NCBI GenBank assembly: GCA_964036045.1
Contig: OZ038382.1
Location: 84,233,918 to 84,297,917 of the forward strand
Length of the DNA stretch: 64,000 nucleotides
Direction of reading: 5' to 3'
Origin: Eutreptiella sp. 'Long Island Sound 2002'
Lineage: Eukaryota > Euglenozoa > Euglenophyceae > Eutreptiales > Eutreptiaceae
Shown: piece by piece, positions 53,058 through 63,388 of the stretch
How the letters are laid out: every line of letters starts with the position of its first letter
Numbering within the stretch: the stretch's first letter is position 1
Made by a program: the position numbers and the translations under genes
The notes under the pieces: model-generated
Told to the model about the DNA's origin: nothing
The model's database searches: none
The model's input: the letters and a program-made list of their open reading frames with translations, nothing else

Positions 53058-55620
53058 TGGCCCAGACGGCGGGCCCGGGAGAGTGGGAGGGGGACAGTGC
53101 CGCGGGGCGCCCCCCCCTGGCGGAGCGGGCCCTCCCGACCCACGCCCCCCCCACGGTACAGCGTGACAGAGGGGCGCGCGCCACCTCCCGTGGGAGGGAG
53201 GGCGGGGGCCACGAGGGTGAGGGGAGGCCGACTGCCCCGCAGCCCACTAACCGCTGACCGCTGACCCACAGCGCCGCCCCCAGCACTCACCGGCCCCCCC
53301 CCCCCCCCCAGGCCAGCCAGCGCCGCGCCGCGACGGCAAGGGGAGCAGGGGACCCAAGCGAGTGCCTGCACGAGGGTCCGGCTCTCACAGGGTAGAGGGG
53401 GACAGGGGAAGAGTGCGCCCCCCCAATTGACGGCTGGCCCCCCAGGGCCAGAACCGCCAGGCCGCTCCCCCGCGGCCGTCGGGGGGCGGCGTCAGGGGAC
53501 CAGGCCCCCCCCCCTCTCCCACCCCCCCGGCCCAAGAGCGGACGGAGGCTGGTCGGAAAGACAGCGGCCCCGCACCCCCCCGCGGGGGCCGCTGCAGCCA
53601 GGGGGGGGACACCGCGGCCGCGGCTAGCGCAGCCGCGCGCACAGTGCCCCCGTTGGACCGCCCGCACATCCCCGCATTACCCGCTAGCGACCAACAACGG
53701 AACGGCGGCACCCAGGAATGCGCAAACAGAGCGACCAACTCAGAGGCCGGCCTGGGGAAGGCGGGGCGCGGACCAGGGCGAGGAGATCACTCCCCCCCCA
53801 CCCCGACCCCCCCCCGCCACACTGACCCACTGGCGGCCGACCGAGCCGCGCCCGACGCCCACGGCTGCCCGGCAACCCCGAATGCACGAGTATACCCCAG
53901 GGGGGCGCGCCGGAGACAAAGGATGACAGGGGCGGGCGCCACGGGCCAACCAACTGGGCAGGGGGGCGGGGAGCAGCGGAGCGGCCCCCCCTCCCACCCC
54001 CCCCCCTGCTCCCCCCCGGCCTGCGAGCCGCAGGGGCGCCGGCCCCCCGCCCCCCCGGAGCCGAGGCGACGTCCCCCCTCCCCCACAAGGGACGCGACGC
54101 CCGGGGGGGGACGCAGCTGGACCCGCACGCCGCGCGGCCCGGCGCCCCCCACCGCCTGCTTCCGGGGGGGTCGCGGCCGACGGGCGAGCCCGCACCAGCG
54201 CGCCGGAGCGACGCACGGACCACGCCCGGGGGCGGCACGCGACGACGAACCGGAACAGTATGGGGGCCGCGCCCCCCATGATCAGAGCATTGCCAGTGAC
54301 ATCCGCCATGTTGCACATTCGGGGAGGGCAGAGGGACGGGTAGGGTCTGTCGGAGCGGCCAGGGGGGGCGGTTCACGGGCCGCCCCTCCCCCTCCCCCCG
54401 CCACACAGGCCGCAACCGGTGCACAGGGCGGCCCCGCGACCCCGACTGAACGCGCACGCCGCGGGGGGAATGTGCCGGCGACCAGAGGGGGGCAGGGTAG
54501 GGAGCCGCAGGCCGCCCCCGAGAGGGAGAGCAGGGGGGCCGCGGCGCGACCCCCCCCCCACCCCCCCCCACCGGCCCGCAAGCCGCGGGGGCGCCCCCCT
54601 CCCCCGAGGCAGAGGGGATGGTCCCCCCTCCCCCCGGCAGTACCGCGGCGCCCGAGAGGGGGCCGGAGCAAGGCCCGCCCCCCCGCCCCAGCCGCCTGGT
54701 CCCACAGGAACCGCGGAGAACAAGCGAACCCGCGGCAACGCGCCAGGGCGCCACACGGACCGCGCCCGGAGACAGCAAGCGAGCACGAACCGGAGCGGTA
54801 TGGGGGCCACGCCCTCCATGACCAGAACGATGCCAGTGGCACCCGCTTTGTTGCCTGCCCAGGGAAGGCAGAGGGACAGAATGAGGCAGAGCGACCCTCC
54901 GCCCCACTGGCCCCCCGGGCCGCACAAACAGGGGGGACGGCGCACAGGCCGCCCCCCCCCCCCCACCCCAGCCCCCAGCAGGGGAACGCCCCGGACGCGC
55001 AGACCCACCCCACGGGGAGCGCATGACCCCAAGCCAGGTAGGGGGGAATCAGGACCGGGCTGCCCCCCCCCAAGCACGCCAAACGGAGCACTGGACCGGG
55101 GGGGGACAGGCGGAGGGGCACGGACCGCGTGGAACCGGACTACCAGCGTCCAGCGCCGGGACCGCGCGAGGTGCGCGCGCCACACCAACCGGGGGAGGGA
55201 GGGGGGGGGAAGCGGACGCCGCGGGAGCGCGAGCGCACACACACACAAAGGACACGCGAAGAAAATTAGAAGGGCAACCGGACTGAGGTCGCGGAACGCA
55301 CAGACCGCGTGGAATGGCGTACCAGCGAGCGAGGGTAAGGGACACCCGGACGGGACGGCCAGCCACACACAGCGGGGGACACGCGGGGCGGGAAGGGGGA
55401 AACGGGGGAGACACCACACCAGGAACCGGCCCAAGCCCACCGAACCGGCCGCGATTGCCGCGCACACATGGCGAGGGCACTGCACCCGCCAGAGCAGTAG
55501 TGGCGCACTGCGCCACGCCCCAACCCCAAGGCTAGGCAGCCACCGCGCCAGCCCAAGGGGGTTCCACTGGCGACAAACCAGTAGCACGGACCTGGCAGCG
55601 CCGGCGCCCCGGGCAACCAC
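53058..55620 (+). other. LINE-A 3' UTR (copy 6)
   Basis: Very C/G-rich. A roughly 100-bp block (the ACGAACCGGA(A/G)C(A/G)GTATGG(G/A)G region) occurs twice, at 54,244-54,345 and 54,788-54,890, but only once in the other copies (22,000-22,080, 47,840-47,930 and 62,290-62,385). So copy 6 carries a tandem duplication of about 545 bp. Long open frames here reflect composition. Confidence 0.6.
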
Positions 55621-55888
55621 CCATTAGGGGGGCGACGCAGTGGGTAAGCGCCCGCAGCCACGGCTGCGAATTGATGCACTGACCGGGGAGTGGCGAAAAG
55701 GGGAAGCCGGAGAGGGACGGGGCTCCAAGCCCTGTGAACCCGGGGGACTCCGCCACCAGGCAGGAGGTGCGTCTTGGAGGGCCCCCCACTAGGACCCGGT
55801 GAGGAGGATATCACCTGGCCCGACCAGGTGGCCCCCCGGGGCCAAAAGGCGTCTAGTACCCGCAAAGTCGAACCTCAAACCTCAAACC
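55621..55888 (+). repeat. LINE-A conserved 3' terminus with stem-loops and tail (copy 6)
   Basis: About 265 bp shared by three copies (here, 63,118-63,388, and minus 46,791-47,055). Stem 1 at 55,654-55,667: GCAGC-CACG-GCTGC (copy 5 GCAGC-TACA-GCTGC; copy 4 GCAAC-TATG-GTTGC, a compensated pair). Stem 2 at 55,812-55,830: CACCTGG-CCCGA-CCAGGTG. The tail repeats CAAACCT. In stringent-type LINEs such as eel UnaL2, RT recognises a 3' stem-loop. Confidence 0.75.
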
Positions 55889-56260
55889 CATAGGTCTTCG
55901 CGAGTGGTATATCCATCTTTCGTTGCACAGAAAGCTGGCAAGCGCCTCACAGTCTGAGTGAACGCCCTCTGCGCTTGACGCGCAGTGTTGCGTGGCATCC
56001 ACAATCATCTCAAGAATTGAAAACGTATATTTTGAATCAATGATTCATTGAAAACTATACAAAAAATGCATTTACAACGCTACAAAGGTAATCTTTCCAG
56101 CACAGCGGTGCACATGCGACACGCGCATATTGATTTTTGCGGGAAACTCGGTCGCACATCCACAAAAACTGCCGTCCATCGTTGGAGCCGCAGCGATATA
56201 CCATGACCTATGTAAGTCAGACAATTATGCCCCTTCCAGAATGGCAGGTGTACTAATTCT
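55889..56260. other. Host DNA between two LINE-A copies
   Basis: Ordinary composition, no repeat or gene seen. Begins CATAGGTCTTCGCGAG after the copy 6 tail and ends TAATTCT before the 13-mer that precedes copy 5. Confidence 0.55.
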
Positions 56261-56273
56261 TATTGCGAGCCAT
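56261..56273 (+). repeat. Target-site-duplication candidate (copy 5 side)
   Basis: TATTGCGAGCCAT, identical to the reverse complement of 46,778-46,790. It is not element sequence: other monomers in the array are preceded by GGAGG or similar at this point. Confidence 0.55.
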
Positions 56274-57900
56274 CACCCCCCCCGGGACGGCCTCTCACTG
56301 CCTCCGCGGCATGCAGCCCCCCGCACGGCATGCAGGCCAAAGGGACAGTGTTGGGCCCCGATACCCGCACATCCGCGCCCGCAGCACGCGGGCCGCGGAC
56401 CCTGGCTGCCCGCCCCAAGGGCAGCCATTACGGGGCGGACGAGCGCCTGACCTCAGACGCCCCTCACAACGGCGCGAGGCACCCCCCCAGTGGACGCCCT
56501 CCCGCCACCCCCACAGTGTGCAACTCTGGCTCGCAAGAGCGCACGCTGTGGGGCTGGTGCTGGGTCTCCCAAGCCCTCACCAACTGCGCCCGGGGAACAC
56601 GGGCGACGGGCCCTGGCTGCCCGCCCCCAGGGACGGACAGCCGGGAGACCGAAAGTGACTGACACCAGATACCCCTCACAAGGGTTGGAGGTCACCCCCC
56701 CCGGGACGGCCTCCCATCACCCCCGCGGCGCGCAGCCTAGCGTGAGGCACGCACGCCAAAGGAACAGTGCCGGGCCCCCACGCCCGCACACACGCGCCCG
56801 CAGCACGCGGGCTGCGGACCCTGACTGCCTGCCTCGGGGGCGGTTGGCCGGCAGAGGACGAGCGCCTGACCGACCTCAGACGCCCCTTACAACGGCGCGA
56901 GGCACCCCCCCCCCCGGGGACGCCCCCCCGCCAACCCCACAGCGCGCAACGCCGGCTCGCAAGAGAGAGCGCGTGCTACGGGGCTGGTGCTGGGCCCCCA
57001 CGCCCACACCACCAGCGCCCAGGAAACATGGGCAGCAGGGCCTGGCCGCCCGCCCCCAGGGATGGACGACAGGGAGAGCGACGACCTCTCACCACCCCCG
57101 CGGCACGCAGCCCCCTGCAGGGCATGCACGGCAAAGGGACTGTGCAGGGCCCCCAGGCATGCACACCCACGCCCACAGCACGTGGGCAGCGGACCCCGAC
57201 CGCCTACCCGGAGGGCGGGCGGCCGGGGGAGGACGAGCGCTTGACCTCAGACGCCCCTCACACCGGCGCGAGGCACCCCTTCCGGGGACGCCCTCCCGCC
57301 AGCCCCACAGCGCGCACGCCGGCTCGCAAGAGCGCCCGCTGTGGGACCAGTGCTGAGCCCCCCACGCCCACACCACCCGCGCCCATGAAACACGGGCAAC
57401 GGGCCCCAACTGCCCGCCCCCAGGGACGTACGGCCGGGAGAGTGACAGCGCCTGTTACCAGACGCCCCTCACAACGATAAGAGGTCTAACTGGAAGACCT
57501 TCCACCGCCACCCCCGCGGCGCACAGCCCCTCACAGGGCACGCACGCCAAAGGCACAGCAATGTGCCCCCACGCCCGCACACCCGCGCCCGACACACATG
57601 GGCAGCGGGCCCCGACTGCCCGCCCCGGGGGCGGGCCTTCGGGGGGGGGCCAAGCACCTAACCCCAGGCGCCCCTCAAAGCGGCACGAGGTAGTCCCGGG
57701 GATGCCATCCCACCGCCCCCTCAGCGCGCAGGAGCTGTGGGGCCGTTGCAGAGCCCCCACACCCACACCACCCACGCCCGGCACGCACGGGCTTGCTGCC
57801 CACTCCAGGGACAGACGGCCAGGGAGGGGGAGCGTTCAACACCGGACGCCCCTCGCAACAGTGAGAGGCTTGGCTGCCTGCTCCACAAGCGGACGGCCCC
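56274..57900 (+). repeat. LINE-A 5' tandem monomers (copy 5)
   Basis: About four units with landmarks CAGCACGCGG at 56,392 and 56,801 (period 409) and CAGCACGTGG at 57,176; later units are diverged. Same half-unit structure as 1,262-3,480. A 290-bp leader follows up to the ORF1 ATG, with the CAGGCACAGC(A/G)ACACA(A/G)C phrase just before it in both copies. Confidence 0.78.
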
Positions 57901-58194
57901 GGGAGGGAGAGCGCCTCACGCCAGATGCCCCTCGCAGCCGCCGGGGCACCAGGCCCCCAAGGGCGCACCGCTCGTCCCCAGGCCGCTGTGCGCATGTGCG
58001 AGACACCCAGCGGAGCCCGGGGAGCAACGCTCCGCACCAGCCCGCAGAGTAGTACGATGCGGAGCCAACGTCAGGCTCCCCGCCCGCACCCCACCACATC
58101 CACAGCACATGCAGCAAAAAGGTCCGCTACAGGCACAGGAAAGCCACAGGAGGTCCGCACTCCATCCCCCGCTCTCAGGCACAGCAACACAGCA

Positions 58195-59341
58195 ATGGCG
58201 GAGCCAGTGTTGGTGCCCAGTGGCTCCCGCAGCGGAGGGGTTCGGCCTCGCGGCAACCCTCCAGCGACCCCCCGACAAGAGGGTGCGCCGCTTCCTGCAG
58301 ACAGGTACGGTCCCAGCCGCCCCGCCCGACTCAGGATGGAGGTGGCACGCAGGGGAGGGACAACCGCTTCCCAGACCCCTGGATCCCCCCACTATGGTAC
58401 TTGCCCACGAACGCCCTGGCCCATTCCACCCAAGCCGTCAAAGAGAGCTTCCCGACGCCCCAGCCCCCCGGCGCAGCCCGGCTCCGCAGCCTGCAGGCGG
58501 GGGTGGCCCGGCTACGCTGGTGAGAGGAGAACGGACGCCCGGGCCCGTGCACCCCCCTGATGCAGGGACAGGCACTGCTTCACGCCAAGGACATGGGGGC
58601 CGTGGAATGGGGTGCGATTGTGCCCGACACGGCGTGCAGATGGACAACGGCTGCCGCCCCGCAACCCATGCGGCCGCCACCGGCGTGCCACCGCCTTCTA
58701 CGAACGGTCCCCCCTTTGGCCCCCCGCCACGCCCTTGCACGGGACGTGTGGAGGGCCCTACTGAGCCACCCCGGGGAATGGATGGCGACCACAGGCGCAC
58801 GATACCCACCGGAGCTGGTACTCGAGCAACTCACGGCCCCCACGCCCGGGTCCCGCCACTTCCTGCACAGAGCGTCAGCCCCTACGGAACAACTCACCGA
58901 CGACGTGCTGGACCTGGCACTGGAACCCCCACGGGTGCTCTACCTGCAGGCCCCTATCCCGCCGGCAGGCACGTCTAACCACCTGGCCCGCTTGAGACTG
59001 CACCGCCGCATTGAGGCCGCACACGCGGGAGGCGTGGTTGGACAGGGGCTGGCACTCCACGACCTGTCGACCGCGGTGGCCACTGGTACCTGCCTCAACT
59101 ATTCCTCCTCCCTCAGGCGACCCTGGAGCACCGCCAGCAGGACCCGTACGACACGCACCCTGAGCGCTTCGGCGCACAGGGCTTCCCGCAGCCGCCCCCC
59201 CCCGCCCTCCTGCCAGGGCAGGGCCAAGAGGCACTGCTGCAGGGACCCCCGCTCGACACGACCACTGCGATGCAGCAAAGGGGAAGCAGCAACGCGAACG
59301 GGGCCGAACTGGACCGCACGAACTGTGGGCCGGTGGACTAG
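58195..59341 (+). pseudogene. LINE-A ORF1 (copy 5), internally deleted
   Basis: ATG 58,195 in a good context. After about five codons it jumps to the position equivalent to about 4,423 of copy 1, so the acidic and CCCH region is gone. It goes on with AATLQRPPDKRVRRFLQTG, then TGA 58,521 (AGG in copy 1), QALLHAKDMGAVEWGAIVPD and RDVWRALLSHPGEWM in the next open block, and TNCGPVD before TAG 59,339 (TGG in copy 1). Several frameshifts (near 58,380 and 59,090). Confidence 0.65.
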
Positions 59342-61094
59342 ACCGCGGCCTGCAAGCAACTCACCCAGGACACCACGGGACTTAAGCAATACCGGCCGGC
59401 GGACCGCACGGCACTGGCATTCACGGGGGCGGCCGTCACTATGCGACCCATGGCGGCGTGGCCGGCGCGCCTGCTGTCCCACGTCCCCTGCCGGGATACG
59501 CGACAGCGTCAAACAGCCGCGACGCACGGCCCAACGGCGCCCCTCACGGCGGGGGAGCTGTACGTCGTTGCGGCGGCGCTGCTGGCGGACGTTGGGGAAA
59601 GCTTTGTCCACCACCACAGCCCAGCGCAGATCGCGGGTAGCATACAAGGGCCCCAGCACGACGCGCCCCGCCTGTGGCACGCCACGCTCCGCGAGCGCAC
59701 CCGCGTCAGGGACGCAGGCGGCGGCAGCCCGCCCCCAAAGCCCAGCAAGGGGAAGCACTGGTGCTACAGGCGGCGGGCTACCAGGCCATCCTGCGCGGCC
59801 ACGGCGGGGGCTACCGGTCGCAGATCCTGACCGAAGGCCAGTGGACCGTCCGGCATGGCACCGCCAGGCAAAGGGGCCTTCCGGCCCCATGTCAATTGGC
59901 AGCAGGAGCCCACCCAGGCCTACTATATGACGGCGGACCCCTGGCCGATAGCCGTCCTGGTACACACCATCAGCGCCGCAAACAAACGGCAGGAGCCAGG
60001 ATGGGCCAACCCCCCCGCGCTGGTCTGGAGCCCCGACCAGGAGGAACATCTCAGGGCTGCGTGGCGAGGTGAGGCCATCAGGACCACGGATGTTCAGGAC
60101 CTCCACGCGGGGCCAATCACGCACGCCCGCCCGGCAGCCACCTCCGCGGTGGCGCAACAAGGACAGCAGAACCCGAAGTAGGTGTTCTGCATGTTCAGCC
60201 TGGCGGACGCGCACATCGCTGTCTGCGACCCTGAACGCCCGCCAGTGCATGAGGCCGTGATCTTCGTGGCGGACTGCGCCCGCCTGATCGTCAAAGCGCT
60301 GCGGTAGGGCGAACACCACGCCCTCCTGCTCCAAGCCCGCCTTAAGGACAACGCCAGGGCGGCAAAACAGGGGGTTTAGCCGGCAGCGGTGCTCCCCGCC
60401 GACCTAGAGCTCCAGCTGGCGGTCCCAACCCCGGTATACCACTGGCTCCAGGCGTTCCAGGACCTGCGGTGGAGAGGCAAGCCGGACCGCCAAATCGGCG
60501 CCACACAGTGGCAAGAGTGGCTGCAGGCGGATGCGCAGCGCGACACCATCCGGGGTCTCGGACCCGCGCCCGCGACAAGGGCCCTGTACGCGTCGGCCCC
60601 CGGCCGTGCGCTGGCGACGCACACGGTTCCGCTGGCCCGGGCACCATCTGCAAGTCGCTGCCGCTCCCTCTGGCAAGGGGGGCCACGGAACCGGGGAAAT
60701 GCCCCCTATGTGCAGACAAGTTCTACAGAAGCGGGGCGATGCTGGAACACCTGGCGTGGCACGCGGTGCACGCCGCCGCGCCCGCGGAAGACAAGGAGGA
60801 GGCCTCTCATATCCTGCAGAGATGGGCACGGAGGTCCCCGTGGCATTCCCCGTACCCCCAGCGCCCCCCCCCCCCCAGGCGGTCGGCCACGTGGCGGCTC
60901 CGGGGGAGGAAGAGGAGGTGTCCAACGCGGCCACGGGGGCCGGCGGTGCAGCTCACCGGGGGTCCATCCCCGCAGGACTGGCCCCCTTGTGGGCCCCCGT
61001 GGGAGCGGGATCCCCACAGCCCACAGCGCCGGCACACCCCGAGGACCTGGCTGCCCCAGCGGACCCCGCGTCGATGCCGGTGAGGAACAGCTGA
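59342..61094 (+). pseudogene. LINE-A ORF1 continuation with C2H2 finger (copy 5)
   Basis: Contains TTGLKQYRPADRTAL, AGELYVVAAALLADVGESF, a block absent from copy 1 (QQEPTQAYYMTADPWPIAV, about 59,880-59,960), ADAHIAVCDPER and the C2H2 finger at about 60,701-60,766 (CPLCADKFYRSG ... HLAWH). TAGs at 60,179, 60,305 and 60,377 replace Trp, Glu and Trp codons of copy 1. It ends at the conserved TGA 61,092-61,094. Confidence 0.6.
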
Positions 61095-62000
61095 CTCCAG
61101 GAGGACGCGGCGGGCGACGCCCTCTGGCTCCTCTCCTGGAACCTGCGCAGCGGCCTCGTCCCACTTGATCGGTCCCTCCGGGATACACTCCAACGACGCC
61201 GGGGGCCGGCGGCCTGTACCGATAAGGAGCCCTTCATCACCGGCATGCTGCCCCGGGAGGGGGGCTTTGTCATCATGCTCCAGGAGACAGGGATCGCCAC
61301 CCGGGCGCAGGAGATGCACTTGGCCGCAGCGCTTCAGAACAAGGGGCACACCCCCTTCTTCAGCAGCCAACTGGCGAAGACGGGGTCCACCCCCACCTCA
61401 AAAGGGGGAGGCCTCCTCACCGCTGTCAGGAGCAAGTACGTGGCCGAGCACGAGGTGCTCAGTTTCACTGAACTCGTCTCTGGGAAGGCTGCGGCCCTGG
61501 AGATCCGCACAGAGAAGGGTCGCCTCACCCTCATCAACGTCCACAGACCGCAGGCAGGCTGTTCCCCATGGGCTGGACGGGCGGCATTCTTGGCTGACAT
61601 ACAAATGTATGCCACGGCACACAGTCTCGGCGGGAGGCACCCGGTGGTCATTGCCGGCGACACAAACATCTACATGGATGCCACCACCAATCCGGCCATG
61701 GAGCACTTCCGCGCGGGCTTGGAGGCCAGCGGCTTCCAGAGGGCCACGGCAGGCGGCATGGAGGACATGACCCCCACGCACCACACGTCCCGGCACGGGG
61801 TGGACACCTTCCTGGTCAACGAGCCCCTCCTGCCGGGGTTACTGCGGGAGAGGGTCTCGGCCCGCGGCATGGCGCACCCCCAGGTGATCGGGTCGGACCA
61901 CCTCCCGTTCTGGGCGGCCCTGCCGGACCCCCTCGACGCGGACGGATACGCGGCGGTGCCCGGCCCCTACAGCAACACAGAGGGCCGCCTCCTCCCGTAG
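61095..62000 (+). CDS. LINE-A endonuclease (APE type), copy 5, open frame
   Basis: The best preserved endonuclease: 301 codons open from the conserved TGA to TAG 61,998. LLSWNLRSG, FVIMLQETGIATRA (Glu; the extra base of copies 1 and 2 is absent), LINVHRPQAG, VIAGDTNIYMDATTN (Asn/Asp), VDTFLVNEPLLPG and VIGSDHLPFWAAL (Asp-His) are all in one frame. First ATG in frame is 61,246. The terminal TAG replaces TAC of copies 1 and 2, and copy 7 shares it. With no RT attached, it could at most make an isolated endonuclease. Confidence 0.75.
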   Translation, partial: LQEDAAGDALWLLSWNLRSGLVPLDRSLRDTLQRRRGPAACTDKEPFITGMLPREGGFVIMLQETGIATRAQEMHLAAALQNKGHTPFFSSQLAKTGSTPTSKGGGLLTAVRSKYVAEHEVLSFTELVSGKAAALEIRTEKGRLTLINVHRPQAGCSPWAGRAAFLADIQMYATAHSLGGRHPVVIAGDTNIYMDATTNPAMEHFRAGLEASGFQRATAGGMEDMTPTHHTSRHGVDTFLVNEPLLPGLLRERVSARGMAHPQVIGSDHLPFWAALPDPLDADGYAAVPGPYSNTEGRLLP

Positions 62001-62265
62001 GACGCCGAGGCTGCGCCCGTCCATCGCTGCCTATGGGGAGCGGTCACCGTCGCACAGGACAAGCCCTCTCTGGCGCCCTGCCTCGGCCCCGCTGACTAGC
62101 ACGCGTACGGGTCCATGCCCACGGCCGCTGTGGACAAGGTATTCCAACACCTCCACGCGGCGCATGACGCCCTGGCGCACACGTTGGAGCGCTGGCAACC
62201 GTCCCCGGCAGGGTCAGACCCAGCAGGAAGCGGCTACAAGCGGCGATCCGCGGCTACGACGCCAT
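62001..62265 (+). pseudogene. Linker after the endonuclease (copy 5)
   Basis: The frame continues: DAEAAPVHRCLWGAVT, TAG at 62,097 (CAG in copy 1), then SMPTAAVDKVFQHLHAAHDA. At about 62,265 it joins the 3' UTR (GACAGCAAGCAAACACGAACC), equivalent to 54,768 in copy 6. No RT. Confidence 0.6.
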
Positions 62266-63388
62266 GGCACCGCGCCCAAAGACAGCAAGCAAACACGAAC
62301 CGGAGCTGTATGGGGGCCACGCTCCCCATGGCCAGAGCGACGCCAAGGACACCCGCTTTGTTGCCTGCCCAGGGGAGGCAGAGGGACGGGCTGAGGCAAG
62401 GCGACCCCCCGCCCCACTGGCCCCCCCGGCCGCACAGTCCGGGAGAACGGCGCACAGACCGCCCCCCCCCCCTACCCGGCGCTGGAACGCCCCAGACGTG
62501 CAGACCCGCCCCATAGGGGGTACACAGCCCCAAGCCAGGTAGGAGGGAAAACGGGACCGGCCCCCCCCCCCCCCCCAAGCAAACCAAACGGAGCACGGGA
62601 CCGGGGCAGGACACGCGGAGGGGCACGGACCGCGTAGAACGGTCCTACCACCGCCCAGCACCGGGACCACGCGAGGTGCGTGCGCCACACCAACCAGGGA
62701 GGGGGGACGCAGACGCCGCGGGAGCGCGAGCGCACACACACACAGAGGGCACGCGGGGATTACCAGAAGGGCAACCGGACCGAGCCCGCGGAACGCACAG
62801 ACCGCATGGAATGGCGTACCAGCGAGCGAGGATAAGGGACACCCGGACGGGACAGCCCGCCACACACAGCGCGGGGAACGCGGGGCGGGAAGGGGGAAAC
62901 AGAGAAGACACCAAACCCGGCACCGGCGCAAGCCCCCCAAACCGGCCGCGAGCGACGCACACACACAACCATGGCACTGCAGCCGCCAAGGCAGTAGTGG
63001 CGCGCCACGCCACGCACGAGCCCCAGGGCTAGGCAGCCTCCGCGCCAGCCGACGGGGGTCCCACTGGCAACAAGCCAGTAGCACGGGCCCGGCGGCGCCG
63101 GCGCCCCGGGCGACCACACATCAGGGGGGCGACGCAGTGGGTAAGTGCCTGCAGCTACAGCTGCTAAGTAACGTACTGACCGGGGAGTGGCGAAATGGGG
63201 GAGCCGGGGAGGGACGGGGCTCCGAGCCCTGTGAACCCGGGGGACTCCGCCACCAGGCAGGGGGTGCGTCATGACGGGCCCCCCACTAGGTTCCGGTCGG
63301 GAGAATATCACCTGGCCAGACCAGGTCGCCCCCCGGGGCCGAAAGGCGTCTAGTACCCGCAACATCAAACATCAAACCTCAAACCTCT
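62266..63388 (+). other. LINE-A 3' UTR and tail (copy 5)
   Basis: Matches 54,768-55,888 of copy 6, including the terminal stem-loops (63,151-63,164 and 63,310-63,326) and a tail CATCAAACCTCAAACC. Lacks the 545-bp duplication of copy 6. It is followed directly by another LINE-A endonuclease fragment, so copy 5 (or its tail) inserted next to, or into, older LINE-A. Confidence 0.75.

Larger units (their letters stand above)
49437..55888 (+). mobile_element. LINE-A copy 6 (post-ORF2 region to complete 3' end)
   Basis: Starts at the position equivalent to 25,607 of copy 3 (CAACAGGTGCGC) and runs unbroken through the unknown region, ORF3, its C-terminal domain and a 2.8-kb 3' UTR to a tail of AACCTCAAACC at 55,888. 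It shows that ORF3 and the long UTR belong to LINE-A. Right flank is host DNA. The left edge is 14 bp (in element terms) from where copy 2 stops. Confidence 0.82.
56274..63388 (+). mobile_element. LINE-A copy 5 (both ends present, internally deleted)
   Basis: Has the 5' monomers, ORF1 start, second half of ORF1, C2H2 finger, endonuclease, then a direct fusion at about 62,265 to the 3' UTR and intact tail. About 750 bp of ORF1 (including the CCCH finger) and everything from RT to ORF3 are missing. It keeps 370 bp lost from copy 1. At least seven in-frame stops relative to other copies. It cannot encode RT. Confidence 0.85.

Noticed and set aside
55621-55700. A tRNA-like head (D-arm-like GTGGGTAAGCGCC) as a tRNA gene or SINE
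   Set aside because: No acceptor stem and no B-box match; the anticodon-like stem has the wrong loop size. Better explained as LINE-A 3' structure.
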